Assembly (NCBI GenBank): GCA_965368585.1 | Contig: CBDUNM010000025.1 | Location: 1-43,438 of the forward strand | DNA from: JARRQB01 sp965368585 | GTDB lineage: Bacteria; Pseudomonadota; Gammaproteobacteria; Chromatiales; Chromatiaceae | Reading direction: 5' to 3' | Length of the DNA stretch: 43,438 nt | In this document: positions 1 to 7,953 of the stretch, piece by piece | Layout of the letters: the number at the start of each line of letters is the position of its first letter | How positions within the stretch are numbered: the stretch's first letter is position 1 | The notes under the pieces: model-generated | Seen by the model: the letters and a program-made list of their open reading frames with translations, nothing else | Told to the model about the DNA's origin: nothing | The model's database searches: none | Position numbers and translations under genes: made by a program

Positions 1-182
1 TCGTATAGTGGACAAAAGCGACTGAGTATGCCCCGGTCCAACAAGCCCTGCAGCAGTGGAATCAGAGTGGCTTCTTCTGTGCCGAGCTGCGCCGCGACCC
101 GGGAATAAGGGTACTCAGCCAATGGGAAACCACCCTGAAACTGGTTGATGAACTTCCGGGCCAACGCGGAAAGATCGTTCAT
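1..182 (-). CDS. nirG: Siroheme decarboxylase subunit NirG-like (partial, C-terminus beyond window)
   Basis: The first 60 or so residues of an Lrp/AsnC-like protein run off the left edge of the window. The visible part starts MNDLSALARKFINQFQGG and contains the typical 'FPLAEYPYSRVAAQLG' winged-helix segment shared by the NirD/L/G/H proteins. In denitrifiers these proteins decarboxylate siroheme to 12,18-didecarboxysiroheme during heme d1 synthesis in the cytoplasm. The ATG at 182-180 overlaps the stop of the upstream gene as ATGA, so the two are translationally coupled. The name nirG rests on its position after nirD and nirL, as in the nirSECFDLG order of Paracoccus. Without the C-terminal half, NirH cannot be excluded by sequence. 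Confidence 0.82.
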   Translation of the reverse strand, partial: MNDLSALARKFINQFQGGFPLAEYPYSRVAAQLGTEEATLIPLLQGLLDRGILSRFCPLY

Positions 183-850
183 CGCGCGGGACCGTACTGT
201 TCACCCTCATCGGCAGCCAGGGCTCGAAACGCTTGAACCGCCGTCGGCAGTCGGCTGTCATAGAGGGCGCCGCGTTGTTTAAACCGCCGCCCACTGAACA
301 AGACTTCGTGCACCACGTCGGGAATCCCACAGCTTGCGACGAGTTCGTCCACGCGCGCCAGGACGTCAGCCCGATCGCGCCCATGGATCATCGTGAACAG
401 GTTGTAGCGCCATTGCGGCGGGCGCCTCGGCCTTCGGTAGCACAAGGTCACAAATTCGTGGTCACCGAAGCACTGCCCCACCCGCGCCACCAGGTCGTCG
501 CGTATATCCCAAACGACCATGCCGTTCGCCCGATATCCCAACTCATGATGACGCACGATCACGCCGAAGCGCTTGATCAAACCCCGCTGATGCATAAGCG
601 CCAAGCGCTGCATGACGTCGACTTCGGCAATCCCCAGCGCTTCACCGACCGCGGCGTAGGGTCGAGGCACCAGGGGCAGACCCTCGGCCACCGTCCGCAA
701 CAGCTGGCTGTCGATGGCATCGAAATACGTGGCGGGCGCGCACCGCTCACGACACGGGGACGCGCGGGACTCGAGCCGCCGTGGCGCAGGGGCGCCCGCC
801 GTGACAGGGCGGTCGGCAATGCGGGCCGGGGGCTTGATCTTTACGCCCAT
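179..850 (-). CDS. nirL: Siroheme decarboxylase subunit NirL-like
   Basis: This is a 223-residue Lrp-type protein of the NirD/L/G/H (AhbA/AhbB) family. It has an N-terminal winged helix (about residues 45-95, 'LPLVPRPYAAVGEALG') and a C-terminal domain with the 'CYRR.R...WRYNLFTMIHG' signature of the NirL/NirH branch. It should pair with NirD/NirG partners to decarboxylate siroheme. The start at 850 overlaps the nirD stop by 10 bases, consistent with coupled translation, and the stop overlaps the next ATG. The protein is longer than the roughly 170 residues usual for NirL. The surplus is about 40 N-terminal residues rich in Arg, Pro and Ala with two Cys. Either a downstream start is used or this is a lineage-specific extension. 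Confidence 0.88.
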   Translation of the reverse strand: MGVKIKPPARIADRPVTAGAPAPRRLESRASPCRERCAPATYFDAIDSQLLRTVAEGLPLVPRPYAAVGEALGIAEVDVMQRLALMHQRGLIKRFGVIVRHHELGYRANGMVVWDIRDDLVARVGQCFGDHEFVTLCYRRPRRPPQWRYNLFTMIHGRDRADVLARVDELVASCGIPDVVHEVLFSGRRFKQRGALYDSRLPTAVQAFRALAADEGEQYGPAR

Positions 851-1317
851 CGCAGGTCAAAGCCCAGGTCGATGTGGTAATCCTCCAACATGGGCAGATC
901 CAACAGGTCGAGCCCCGTCATCTCGCGAATATCCGCCAGCACAAGCTGCAAATGCGCCGGATCTCGCGCCGTAACGACGAACCACAGATTGTAGACGTGC
1001 TCTCGCTCGTAATTGTGGTTCACTTCGGGGAAGCTGCTGATGAGTTTCGCGACCTCGAGCAGGCGGTGTTCCGGTGCCGATAAAGCCGCCAAGGTACTGA
1101 CGCCGACCCGGTTCGGCCGCACTACCGCGCCGATGCGACTGATCGCTCCGACGTTCTGCAACCGCGCCAGTCGACTTATTACCTCCGCCTCGGAGATACC
1201 GAGCGCGCATGCAATACTCGCATAAGGCTCGGAGACCAAAGGTAAATCCCGCTGGTACTCGTTCAGCAAGCGCTGATCGATTTCGTCGAGCAGCAAACCT
1301 TGGTTCGCTATAGCCAT
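841..1317 (-). CDS. nirD: Siroheme decarboxylase subunit NirD
   Basis: This 158-residue Lrp-like protein begins MAIANQGLLLDEIDQRLL. It has a winged-helix N-terminus and the 'VNHNYEREHVYNLWFVVTA' motif that marks the NirD/NirG branch of siroheme decarboxylase subunits. It acts in the cytoplasm in heme d1 synthesis, converting siroheme to the didecarboxylated intermediate together with NirL/G/H. The ATG at 1317-1315 is one base downstream of the nirF stop (1319-1321), which favours this start over an in-frame start about 80 bases further upstream inside nirF. The gene order nirF-nirD-nirL-nirG supports the name nirD. Confidence 0.92.
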   Translation of the reverse strand: MAIANQGLLLDEIDQRLLNEYQRDLPLVSEPYASIACALGISEAEVISRLARLQNVGAISRIGAVVRPNRVGVSTLAALSAPEHRLLEVAKLISSFPEVNHNYEREHVYNLWFVVTARDPAHLQLVLADIREMTGLDLLDLPMLEDYHIDLGFDLRWA

Positions 1318-1318
1318 A

Positions 1319-2521
1319 TTAAAGTCCGATGCGACCGGCGCGCGCGGCCATGAAAATCCCACTGGGCTTGGCCGCGGGTAGTCGCGCGATTCTCGCAAAA
1401 CTCAACGTATCGTAGACGTGCAGTTCATCCTTGTCCCTGACCGAAACCCATACTTCTTCGCCGCGCGGCTCGAATTCCATATGCAATACACCTTGACCCG
1501 GCGTGAGTGTTTTCACGATGGTCAACGATTCGGCGTCGATCACCTGTAGGGTGTCGTTGTCCGGGAACGCGAAATTGACCCATATCTGGCGACCATCCGG
1601 CCGACCCATCACGAATACCGGCTGACCGTGTACAGCGATGCGGCCGGCTTCCTGCCAGGTCGTCATATCGATGATCAGCACTGCGTGCAGACCCACCGCC
1701 GGGACGAACGCGAAATTGCCGGCAACCGCCCATCCTTCAAGGTGCGGCATCTTATAGACCGGAAGTTTCTGAGCACCCCTGCCGTAGTTGGGCAGGATCC
1801 TCCGCACACCCTGTTCCGGATGCCATAGGTCCAGTAATGCCATGCCGTCTTCGCCGAACAGACCAGCGATATAAAAGCGGCCGTTCGGCGTAATCAGCGC
1901 ATCGTAGGGATTGACGCCCACGTTCGGGAATTTTTGCAGCGCAGGTTGTGCCGGAATCGAAAGGTCCGCGAGCCAGATCTCTCCGGCATCCCAGAGACTG
2001 AACACAAACCGATGCCCCGGCGCGTCCACGAGCCCGATGACTTTGGACCGCTTGCCCGGTGCGTACTCCGCCGGGATGTCGGCGACCAGCGACAGGTCGG
2101 CTGTCGCAAACACCTTGACGCCGCCCGGTTCGTAATTGGACACGGCGACCAGACGGCCGTCTTGTGAAATGGCGCCACCGATACTGTTGCCGGCCTGGAC
2201 GACGCGCGCGACGACCGCCCCGGCCAGCATATCGACTTTGGTCAAACCGCCGTCGCGGCCGAATACGAAGGCAAACCGCTGGTCACGTGAAAACACCGCG
2301 GAGGCGTGCGACAGATCGCCCAGTCCCTCGACCTGCGCGAGGCGCGTATTGCGCGTCGTCTCGACGATCAGTACCGAGCCCTCGGCCCGTTCGATCACCA
2401 GTGCCAGATCGCCCGTACCCCGTTGCGCGGCGCGTGCCTCCGAGGCAACAGCCGCCAGGAGCAGGCCGACCAGAATGACGAGCACGACCGCCGTGCGCAT
2501 CTCCGAGACGAATGTCTTCAT
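1319..2521 (-). CDS. nirF: Heme d1 biosynthesis protein NirF
   Basis: This 400-residue protein has an N-terminal signal or anchor segment (about residues 10-32) followed by an eight-bladed-propeller-like sequence related to the d1 domain of NirS. Recognisable stretches are 'SNYEPGGVKVF', 'NPYDALITPNGRFYIAGLFGEDG' and 'HGQPVFVMGRPDGRQIWVNFAFPDN'. NirF is a late, periplasmic heme d1 biosynthesis protein; it binds the d1 precursor and has been described as a dehydrogenase or cofactor-handling protein. The ATG at 2521 overlaps the nirC stop (ATGA). No clear lipobox cysteine is visible, so here it looks like a cleaved or N-terminally anchored form rather than a lipoprotein. Confidence 0.93.
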   Translation of the reverse strand: MKTFVSEMRTAVVLVILVGLLLAAVASEARAAQRGTGDLALVIERAEGSVLIVETTRNTRLAQVEGLGDLSHASAVFSRDQRFAFVFGRDGGLTKVDMLAGAVVARVVQAGNSIGGAISQDGRLVAVSNYEPGGVKVFATADLSLVADIPAEYAPGKRSKVIGLVDAPGHRFVFSLWDAGEIWLADLSIPAQPALQKFPNVGVNPYDALITPNGRFYIAGLFGEDGMALLDLWHPEQGVRRILPNYGRGAQKLPVYKMPHLEGWAVAGNFAFVPAVGLHAVLIIDMTTWQEAGRIAVHGQPVFVMGRPDGRQIWVNFAFPDNDTLQVIDAESLTIVKTLTPGQGVLHMEFEPRGEEVWVSVRDKDELHVYDTLSFARIARLPAAKPSGIFMAARAGRIGL

Positions 2522-2847
2522 TGAGTCGACCCTCCACTACCGGTTAACAACTCTTGCACCAGCCAGGCGACTTCGTCCGCCGTGATAAACGCTGACCAGG
2601 CCGGCATCGCCGTCCCCGGTCTGCCGTTGGAAATGGTCCACGCCAGCGCACTGGCCGATTTGCCGCGCAAGGCGTCGGCGGTGAGCGCGGGTCCCAATCC
2701 GCCACGCCGGGTCAAGCCGTGACACGAGCCGCAGTCCTGGTCCAGCAGATGACGCAGCTCCGCTTGACGATGCTCGTCGATCGTGCCGACGGCATTCGCG
2801 AGCGAGGATACCGCACTAAAAATTAGCAGCACCGGCCATCGTGTCAT
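2518..2847 (-). CDS. nirC: c-type cytochrome NirC (cytochrome c55x)
   Basis: A small 109-residue exported monoheme cytochrome c. A signal peptide spans about residues 1-19. The heme site is CGSCH at about residue 39, followed by 'LTRRGGLGPALTADALRG', and the axial Met is probably in 'GTAMPAW'. NirC donates electrons during d1 heme maturation and may also serve NirS. It lies between nirE and nirF. Its start lies inside the 3' end of nirE (32-base overlap) and its stop overlaps the nirF ATG. Length and motif order match NirC of other denitrifiers. Confidence 0.93.
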   Translation of the reverse strand: MTRWPVLLIFSAVSSLANAVGTIDEHRQAELRHLLDQDCGSCHGLTRRGGLGPALTADALRGKSASALAWTISNGRPGTAMPAWSAFITADEVAWLVQELLTGSGGSTQ

Positions 2848-3610
2848 CGAGGCGCTCCTTATTGGTCACGAACCAGTCGAGTTCACCCGCCAAGGCCACC
2901 GTACGTCCGATGACGATCAGCACCGGCGCCTCAAACTTCGAGCCCTTGACGCGGCGCGGCAGGGTCGCGAGGTCGCCGAACACGCGCCGCTGCCGATCGG
3001 TCGTACCGTCCTGGATCGCGACGGCGGGCGTTGCCGGATCCATACCCACGCCGAGCAACCCGTCGCAGATCCTTTGCAGATTGGCCAGTCCCATATACAC
3101 GACGATGGTCGAATCGGCCGCCGCCAGCGCGTACCAGTCGAGCTGCAATTTTTCTTTCTCCAGAAAATGACCGGTGATGAACTGTACGTTGCGGCTGAGA
3201 CCACGATGGGTCAACGGCACCCCGGCATAGGCCGAACAGGCGGTCGCTGCCGTGACTCCGGGTACCACCTCGAAGGCAACACCGTGGCGACTCAAGTGCA
3301 GCGCTTCCTCGCTGCCGCGGCCGAACGTAAAGGGGTCGCCGCCCTTGAGTCTGACTACCGTGCGGTTGCCGCTCGCGAGCCTGACCAGCAGCTCGTTGAT
3401 CTCGTCCTGCGGCACGCTGTGTCTTCCCGACGCCTTGCCGACCGAAATGCGGGTGACGCCGCTGGCTACCAGGTCCAGAATCGCGGGTGCGATCAACCGA
3501 TCGTAGACGACGACGTCGGCGCGCTGCAGCAACTGCATCGCCTTGACGGTCAGCAGGTCGGGGTCTCCCGGCCCTGCGCCGACCAGATAAACTGTGCTGT
3601 GACTAACCAT
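2816..3610 (-). CDS. nirE: Uroporphyrinogen-III C-methyltransferase NirE
   Basis: This 264-residue S-adenosylmethionine-dependent methyltransferase makes precorrin-2 from uroporphyrinogen III, the committed entry to heme d1 and siroheme. Classical SUMT motifs are visible: 'LVGAGPGDPDLLTVKA' at the N-terminus, 'VVYDRL', 'GDPFTFGRGSEEA' and 'GVTAATACSAYAGVPLTHRG'. It is a stand-alone CobA/NirE type without the CysG dehydrogenase domain. Placement between nirS and nirC matches the Paracoccus-type nirSEC order, hence NirE rather than a siroheme-dedicated CobA. It is separated from nirS by a short spacer containing a perfect stem-loop. Confidence 0.94.
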   Translation of the reverse strand: MVSHSTVYLVGAGPGDPDLLTVKAMQLLQRADVVVYDRLIAPAILDLVASGVTRISVGKASGRHSVPQDEINELLVRLASGNRTVVRLKGGDPFTFGRGSEEALHLSRHGVAFEVVPGVTAATACSAYAGVPLTHRGLSRNVQFITGHFLEKEKLQLDWYALAAADSTIVVYMGLANLQRICDGLLGVGMDPATPAVAIQDGTTDRQRRVFGDLATLPRRVKGSKFEAPVLIVIGRTVALAGELDWFVTNKERLDDTMAGAANF

Positions 3611-3634
3611 CCCATTGCCTCGTCGATACCTGGC

Positions 3635-3663
3635 GCGGTACGGGAAGCACCTTCCCGTACCGC
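3635..3663 (-). other. Perfect 13-bp stem-loop in the nirS-nirE spacer
   Basis: GCGGTACGGGAAG at 3635-3647 is followed by CAC and then the exact reverse complement at 3651-3663. It begins 8 bases after the nirS stop codon in the direction of transcription. No U-run follows on the minus strand, so it is unlikely to be a full rho-independent terminator. By analogy with other operons with one abundant first product, it may protect the 3' end of the nirS message and set a high nirS to biosynthesis-gene ratio. That role is inference; the hairpin itself is directly visible. Confidence 0.85.
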
Positions 3664-3671
3664 CGGGTTCA

Positions 3672-5399
3672 CTAGTAGACGTCGTGCATCGTGTTGTAAA
3701 CGTTGAACTTGCCGGTCGGCGTAACCAGCCGTTCGTCCTTTATCACCGTCTTTAACTTACGAGTGGCGTCATCGACGACCACCAGGGCCGAGGTTTGGTC
3801 CTTGCCGTTCCATACCGAGAACCAGACTTCGTCGCCCGCCCGGTTGTACTCCGGTTGCACCACGCGTTTCGGTCCTTCGCCGAGATCGGCCCATTCGGCA
3901 ATCGGCAGCACCTCGAAGCCTTTGTCCACGTTATTGATATCGAATACGGCCACGGACTGGCTGATCTTGGTATCGGGGTTGAGTGCCGTATCCACGTAAA
4001 GATTGCTGGATTTTGGATGGGTCTTGATGAACAAAGAACCACCGCCTTGTCCGTTGATCGACTCGACCATCTTCCATGCGTTGTCGGGGTTGCCTACCGG
4101 GTCGGTACCGATCAACGCAATCGTTTGATCGCCCAAGTGACTGGTTGCCCATACTGGACCGTACTTGGGATGATTGAAATTAGCACCGCGACCCGGGTGA
4201 GGAATCTTGCCGACGTCAATCAACCCGGCAAGCTTGCTTTCCTGGGAGTCGACAACGGCAATCTTGTTGGACTGGTTCGCGGCCGTGAGGAAGTAACGCT
4301 TGGTTGCGTCCCAGCCACCGTCATGCAGAAAGCGCGCAGCGTTGACGGTCGTTACTTTGAGGTTATCCAGGTCTTCGTAGTTGACCATCAGTATCTTACC
4401 GGTCTCCTTGACATTGACGATGAATTCAGGATGCTCATGCGATGCGACGATAGCCGCCACGCGGGGCTCCGGATGGTACTCCTGCGTATCGACGGTCATG
4501 CCGCGCGTACCGACGATCTTCAACGGCTCCAGGGTTTCACCGTCCATGATGACGAATTGCGGCGGCCAGTACGTACCCGCAATCGTGTACTTGTCTTCCC
4601 AACCCTTGTATTTGGAACTCTCGACCGAACGTGCCTCCATGCCGACCTTGATCTCGGCGACGTTATCGGGCCTCTCCATCCAAAGATCGATCATGTTGAT
4701 CCTTGCATCACGCCCGATGACCAGCAGATAGCGTCCTGAGGCGGAGAGGCGCGAAATGTGCACCGCGTAACCCGTCTTTACGATGTTTATGATCTCTTTG
4801 GTATCACCGTCGATCAACGCCACTTCACCCGTATCACGCAAGGTCACGGAGAAAAGATTCGCGAGATTGAGCTTGTTCATCTGTTGGGTCGGGCGCTTTT
4901 CGGGCGGCACCAGGACCTTCCAACTCGCCTTCATTTCCTTCATGCCGTATTCCGGCGGTTGCGGCGGCTCGTGCTGCAGATAGCGCGCCATCAAATCCAC
5001 TTCGGCCTCAGTCAATTCACCCGACGATCCCCAGTTGGGCATGCCCGCCGGCGAACCGTAGTTGATGAAGACTTTCAGATACTCGGTACCCCGTTGCTGA
5101 GTGATATCGGTCGTCAAGGGTTTACCCGTGGCGCCCTTGCGTAGGACGCCGTGGCAACCGGCGCAGCGCTCGAAAAAGATCTGCTTGGCACGATCGAATT
5201 CCGCCGCTGTCATCGGGGGACCTTCGCCGCCGATCAGGTCTTTCGCGGCAGAGGGATCCATCGCGATAGGCGCACCCTGATAGGACATATCCTCCTTGGC
5301 TGTGCCGGGGTGCCCACTGGTGTCGGCCGATAGTGCGACGGTGGTCAAGGCCAAAGACGACAACGCGAACACGCTGCCAATTAACGTCTTGGACGTCAT
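3672..5399 (-). CDS. nirS: Cytochrome cd1 nitrite reductase NirS
   Basis: This 575-residue periplasmic enzyme reduces nitrite to nitric oxide. A signal peptide (about residues 1-25) is followed by a cytochrome c domain with CAGCH (C79, C82, H83) and 'GKPLTTDITQQRGTEYL', then the d1-binding propeller. Family-typical stretches include 'HISRLSASGRYLLVIGRDARINMIDLW', 'EYHPEPRVAAIVASHEHPEFIVNVKETG', 'HDGGWDATKRYFLTAANQSN', 'GRGANFNHPKYGPVWATSHLGD' and 'PTGKFNVYNTMHDVY' at the end. The length is normal for NirS. It is the first gene after a strong FNR/DNR-type promoter and is followed by nirE. Upstream nirI points the same way. Confidence 0.98.
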   Translation of the reverse strand: MTSKTLIGSVFALSSLALTTVALSADTSGHPGTAKEDMSYQGAPIAMDPSAAKDLIGGEGPPMTAAEFDRAKQIFFERCAGCHGVLRKGATGKPLTTDITQQRGTEYLKVFINYGSPAGMPNWGSSGELTEAEVDLMARYLQHEPPQPPEYGMKEMKASWKVLVPPEKRPTQQMNKLNLANLFSVTLRDTGEVALIDGDTKEIINIVKTGYAVHISRLSASGRYLLVIGRDARINMIDLWMERPDNVAEIKVGMEARSVESSKYKGWEDKYTIAGTYWPPQFVIMDGETLEPLKIVGTRGMTVDTQEYHPEPRVAAIVASHEHPEFIVNVKETGKILMVNYEDLDNLKVTTVNAARFLHDGGWDATKRYFLTAANQSNKIAVVDSQESKLAGLIDVGKIPHPGRGANFNHPKYGPVWATSHLGDQTIALIGTDPVGNPDNAWKMVESINGQGGGSLFIKTHPKSSNLYVDTALNPDTKISQSVAVFDINNVDKGFEVLPIAEWADLGEGPKRVVQPEYNRAGDEVWFSVWNGKDQTSALVVVDDATRKLKTVIKDERLVTPTGKFNVYNTMHDVY

Positions 5400-5458
5400 T
5401 TGATTTCTCCTTCCCGATGCGGGATGAATAAAGTTCTCAGAAAGTCGCGGCAGATTCG

Positions 5459-5499
5459 ATAATAGAGCGGAGCTTTGGTTCGCCCTTGATAAATATCAA
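5459..5499 (-). promoter_or_regulatory. FNR/DNR-type promoter of nirS
   Basis: A perfect FNR-family palindrome, TTGAT-AAAT-ATCAA, lies at 5486-5499. On the minus strand a TATTAT hexamer at 5464-5459 fits a -10 box, which puts the start of transcription near 5452. The palindrome is then centred at about -41, the class II activator position. The start codon of nirS follows about 50 bases later. The box, the -10 and their spacing are visible; control by an FNR, ANR or DNR/NNR-type regulator (low oxygen and/or NO) is inferred from the well-known consensus. Confidence 0.88.
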
Positions 5500-5533
5500 G
5501 CTGGGAATGTGGTTATTCAATTGTTGATTTAAC

Positions 5534-7018
5534 TCAATTAGCGTTACTTGAATAACGGGCGCGCCGCTCCGCTTTTTTGCGCTGTTCCACCAGCGGAGGG
5601 CATTTTTGATCGTCCCAATAGGTGACCTGGCAATCGAGACAGTAGTGGCATTCGACTTCGTTGATTTCGCCGGTCGATTGAATTGCCCTGACCTCGCACT
5701 CGCGGTAGCAGGTTTGACAGGGTCGTCCGCACTCCTTACGCCGTCGCAACCAGTCGAAGATGCGAAAGCGCGAAGGGAAGGTCAACGCAGCGCCCAGCGG
5801 GCACAGGTACCGGCAAAACGCCTTGCGGACGAACAATCCGGCGACAATCAGCAGCAGAGCATAGGCAACGAACGGCAGGCTGCGCCCGAAGCGCAATGCG
5901 AAAACCGTTTTGAACGGCTCCACTTCGGCGAACACCTCCGCCTGCGCGAGCGATTGCAGCGAGATACCGAACAAGCCCAGGAGGATCAGATACTTCAGGG
6001 CCAGCAGTCGTTCGTGTACCAGTGTCGGCGGTTCCCAATCCGGTATTTTGAAACGCTTCGCCAACCGATAGGACAGCTCCTGCAGGGCACCGAAGGGACA
6101 CAGCCACCCACAGTAGACGCCGCGCCCCCATAGCAGAATGGTCATGGCGACAAATGACCAAAGCAGAAACAGCATGGGATCGAGCAGAAAGCCTTCCCAA
6201 CTGAATTGCTGCAACAGCGAATGGACGAAGGTCAGTACGTTGACGACCGACAGTTGCGCAAACCCAAGCCAGCCGATGAACACCAGGGTGAAGACCAGAT
6301 AGCCGGTGCGCACGTGCACCAACAGCGTCGGGTGACGCGCCAACCAATCCTGAAAAAGCAGAATGAACAGCAACGCCACCAGCGCCAGCGACAGGATCAG
6401 GATGTCCCAGAACCGGTCTTCCCAGATGCCGATCCACAAGGGCTGCGCGGCCTCGAGCAGCGCGTTGCGCCGGGCGTCTTGGGTCAGCAGCCCCTTCGCC
6501 CCCGCGGCTTTTTTCAACCCCAGACTGACGGTGCGGTTGATGACCATGACAGTGATCGTTGCGCCGCTGATGGCGTCGATGACCGGCCTGCCCGGCTGCG
6601 CCGTTCCGCCCACCCGGATATCGTCGCTTATCTGCAGCCCCGCGTATTGGTCCGTGTAACGCCGCAACCGCTCCTCGGTAATGCCGACAACCAGAATCGG
6701 CTCTTCGTGCTCGACGATGCGGGCCCCGCGAATCCGACCCGTCAGGTCGAAGCCGACCAGCGTATTGATCGGTTTTCCGGAGTACGCCGGAATGCGCACG
6801 ATATCGTTGGTCAGAAACACATAGCCTTGCAGTTCACCGTCCGTATAGACGGCGGCGAGGGGCGGCGTACCCTCGAACTCGCCCATGCGGTTCGCTTCCG
6901 GAAACATGGCCGACACGTTCGCCCACAGCGGATGCTGCCCTGCCTGTACTCCCGCGACGAGGAAACTCGCAAGAATCACCAGCAATCCAGCAATCGACCT
7001 GACGTGTAGGAAACGCAT
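5534..7018 (-). CDS. nirI: NosR/NirI-family membrane flavo-iron-sulfur protein
   Basis: 494 residues from the ATG at 7018; an in-frame start at 7081 lies inside the regulatory region. A signal/anchor segment (5-25) leads to a periplasmic FMN-binding domain with the SGAT flavinylation motif at 151-154. About five to six membrane segments follow (from about 203). There are two NapH-like cysteine sets, 'YCGWLCP' (about 302-308) and 'FCRYLCP', and a C-terminal ferredoxin-like pair 'CGRPCQTCYREC' and 'CHYCLDC...KCPP'. NosR/NirI proteins pass electrons from the membrane and are needed for expression or activity of N2O or nitrite reductase. Adjacency to nirS favours NirI. It is shorter than typical NosR (about 700), but all domains are present. 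It has its own FNR-type promoter. Confidence 0.85.
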   Translation of the reverse strand: MRFLHVRSIAGLLVILASFLVAGVQAGQHPLWANVSAMFPEANRMGEFEGTPPLAAVYTDGELQGYVFLTNDIVRIPAYSGKPINTLVGFDLTGRIRGARIVEHEEPILVVGITEERLRRYTDQYAGLQISDDIRVGGTAQPGRPVIDAISGATITVMVINRTVSLGLKKAAGAKGLLTQDARRNALLEAAQPLWIGIWEDRFWDILILSLALVALLFILLFQDWLARHPTLLVHVRTGYLVFTLVFIGWLGFAQLSVVNVLTFVHSLLQQFSWEGFLLDPMLFLLWSFVAMTILLWGRGVYCGWLCPFGALQELSYRLAKRFKIPDWEPPTLVHERLLALKYLILLGLFGISLQSLAQAEVFAEVEPFKTVFALRFGRSLPFVAYALLLIVAGLFVRKAFCRYLCPLGAALTFPSRFRIFDWLRRRKECGRPCQTCYRECEVRAIQSTGEINEVECHYCLDCQVTYWDDQKCPPLVEQRKKAERRARYSSNAN

Positions 7019-7046
7019 GCGGCACCTGGGGCGATAGAAGAGACCG

Positions 7047-7088
7047 AAACTAACCCCGCCGGGCGACCCCATCCTTGACAATAATCAA
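7047..7088 (-). promoter_or_regulatory. FNR/DNR-type promoter of nirI
   Basis: An FNR-family box with one mismatch, TTGAC-AATA-ATCAA, occupies 7075-7088. On the minus strand a TAGTTT hexamer at 7052-7047 could be the -10, giving a start near 7040 and placing the box at about -41, the same geometry as at nirS. The nirI ATG is at 7018. The box also lies upstream of the divergent DUF2249 gene, but no AT-rich -10 is seen at the matching distance on that side. Confidence 0.75.
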
Positions 7089-7275
7089 ACGAGCCCGGCG
7101 CGACCCAGCGGACGCTCGATTTCCGAACTCCAGCCATCTACCGATGGAATGACTAATGTCAAAGATTAAAGAATCCGACATGGAGAGTATCTGGAGCGTG
7201 TTCGCGGTGTCGAAACGATGGCACGTCGAGAAGCGATCGATATCAATCAGTCCACCTACTTCAGGGTGTCAAGCG

Positions 7276-7518
7276 ATGGCGGAGCAGGTATTGAATGTCA
7301 GTGAACTGGACCCACCGGAACCGCTCGAGCGGATTCTCGATGCTTTGGCGGATATGCCCGACGATGACTGGTTGAGGGTCATCCACCGCATGAATCCGGT
7401 ACCCATGTACAGTATCGTCAAGGGAATGGGTTATCTGTGTGACACCACGCAAGTAGCGCCGCGTCGGTTCGAGATACTTATCTGGCCGGAATCGGCGTCA
7501 CACCCTGCGCAGCGCTGA
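7276..7518 (+). CDS. DUF2249 domain protein
   Basis: This 80-residue protein starts MAEQVLNVSELDPPEPLERIL. An in-frame start at 7156 would add 40 residues unlike the family, so the shorter form is preferred; neither start has a strong ribosome-binding site. The sequence covers a whole DUF2249 domain: 'LDPPEPLERILDAL', 'HRMNPVPMYSIVKGMGY' and a terminal 'FEILIWPES' strand. DUF2249 proteins are small, TusA/SirA-like alpha/beta proteins commonly found near denitrification and nitric-oxide genes, often as a domain beside hemerythrin-like domains. Their biochemical role is not established. It is transcribed divergently from the nir cluster, sharing the intergenic region with the FNR-type box. Confidence 0.75.
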   Translation: MAEQVLNVSELDPPEPLERILDALADMPDDDWLRVIHRMNPVPMYSIVKGMGYLCDTTQVAPRRFEILIWPESASHPAQR

Positions 7519-7953
7519 CCGCCGTACACGGCATCAACTGCCGGATCCCGCTGCGCCATAACCCTTAGAATTTCAGGGACGGAATCGACGCAATACGTCT
7601 CTCGCGGGCGAAATCCGGGTCGCCACCAGACCGATTTCTGCATAGACTTGGGCAGCGGCGCGGCAACCCCACGCCAGGAATTGTAACTGCGGAAGCTCGG
7701 TTGATCTATGTTATATTGGATTCAATAGGATATAGCTGAAACCTCGAGTCTAATCTATAGCGTATCAAGCGCTGATCTATGCTGCTGGATGCGATCGGCA
7801 ACGCCTTGCCGCGACGCCGATTCAGGACCCGAAACGATTTGGCGAACGATTTTCAGCATCACGTCGCATGGACAATCGCAGACATTGCGACAGTTGGACG
7901 CTTTCCAACTAATGTGCTTCTTGGACAAATAATTCATCATTCGATATCCGGCT
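7519..7953 (+). other. Intergenic region, 435 bp, AT-rich in the middle
   Basis: No convincing gene on either strand. A locally AT-rich segment at about 7700-7765 probably holds the promoter for the downstream transglycosylase gene, but no clean -35/-10 pair stands out. 'tgatctatg' occurs twice (about 7702 and 7782). A 7-bp stem with a 5-base loop (AGTTGGA/TCCAACT) lies at 7892-7910, about 45 bases before the start codon. Nothing else recognised. Confidence 0.5.
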
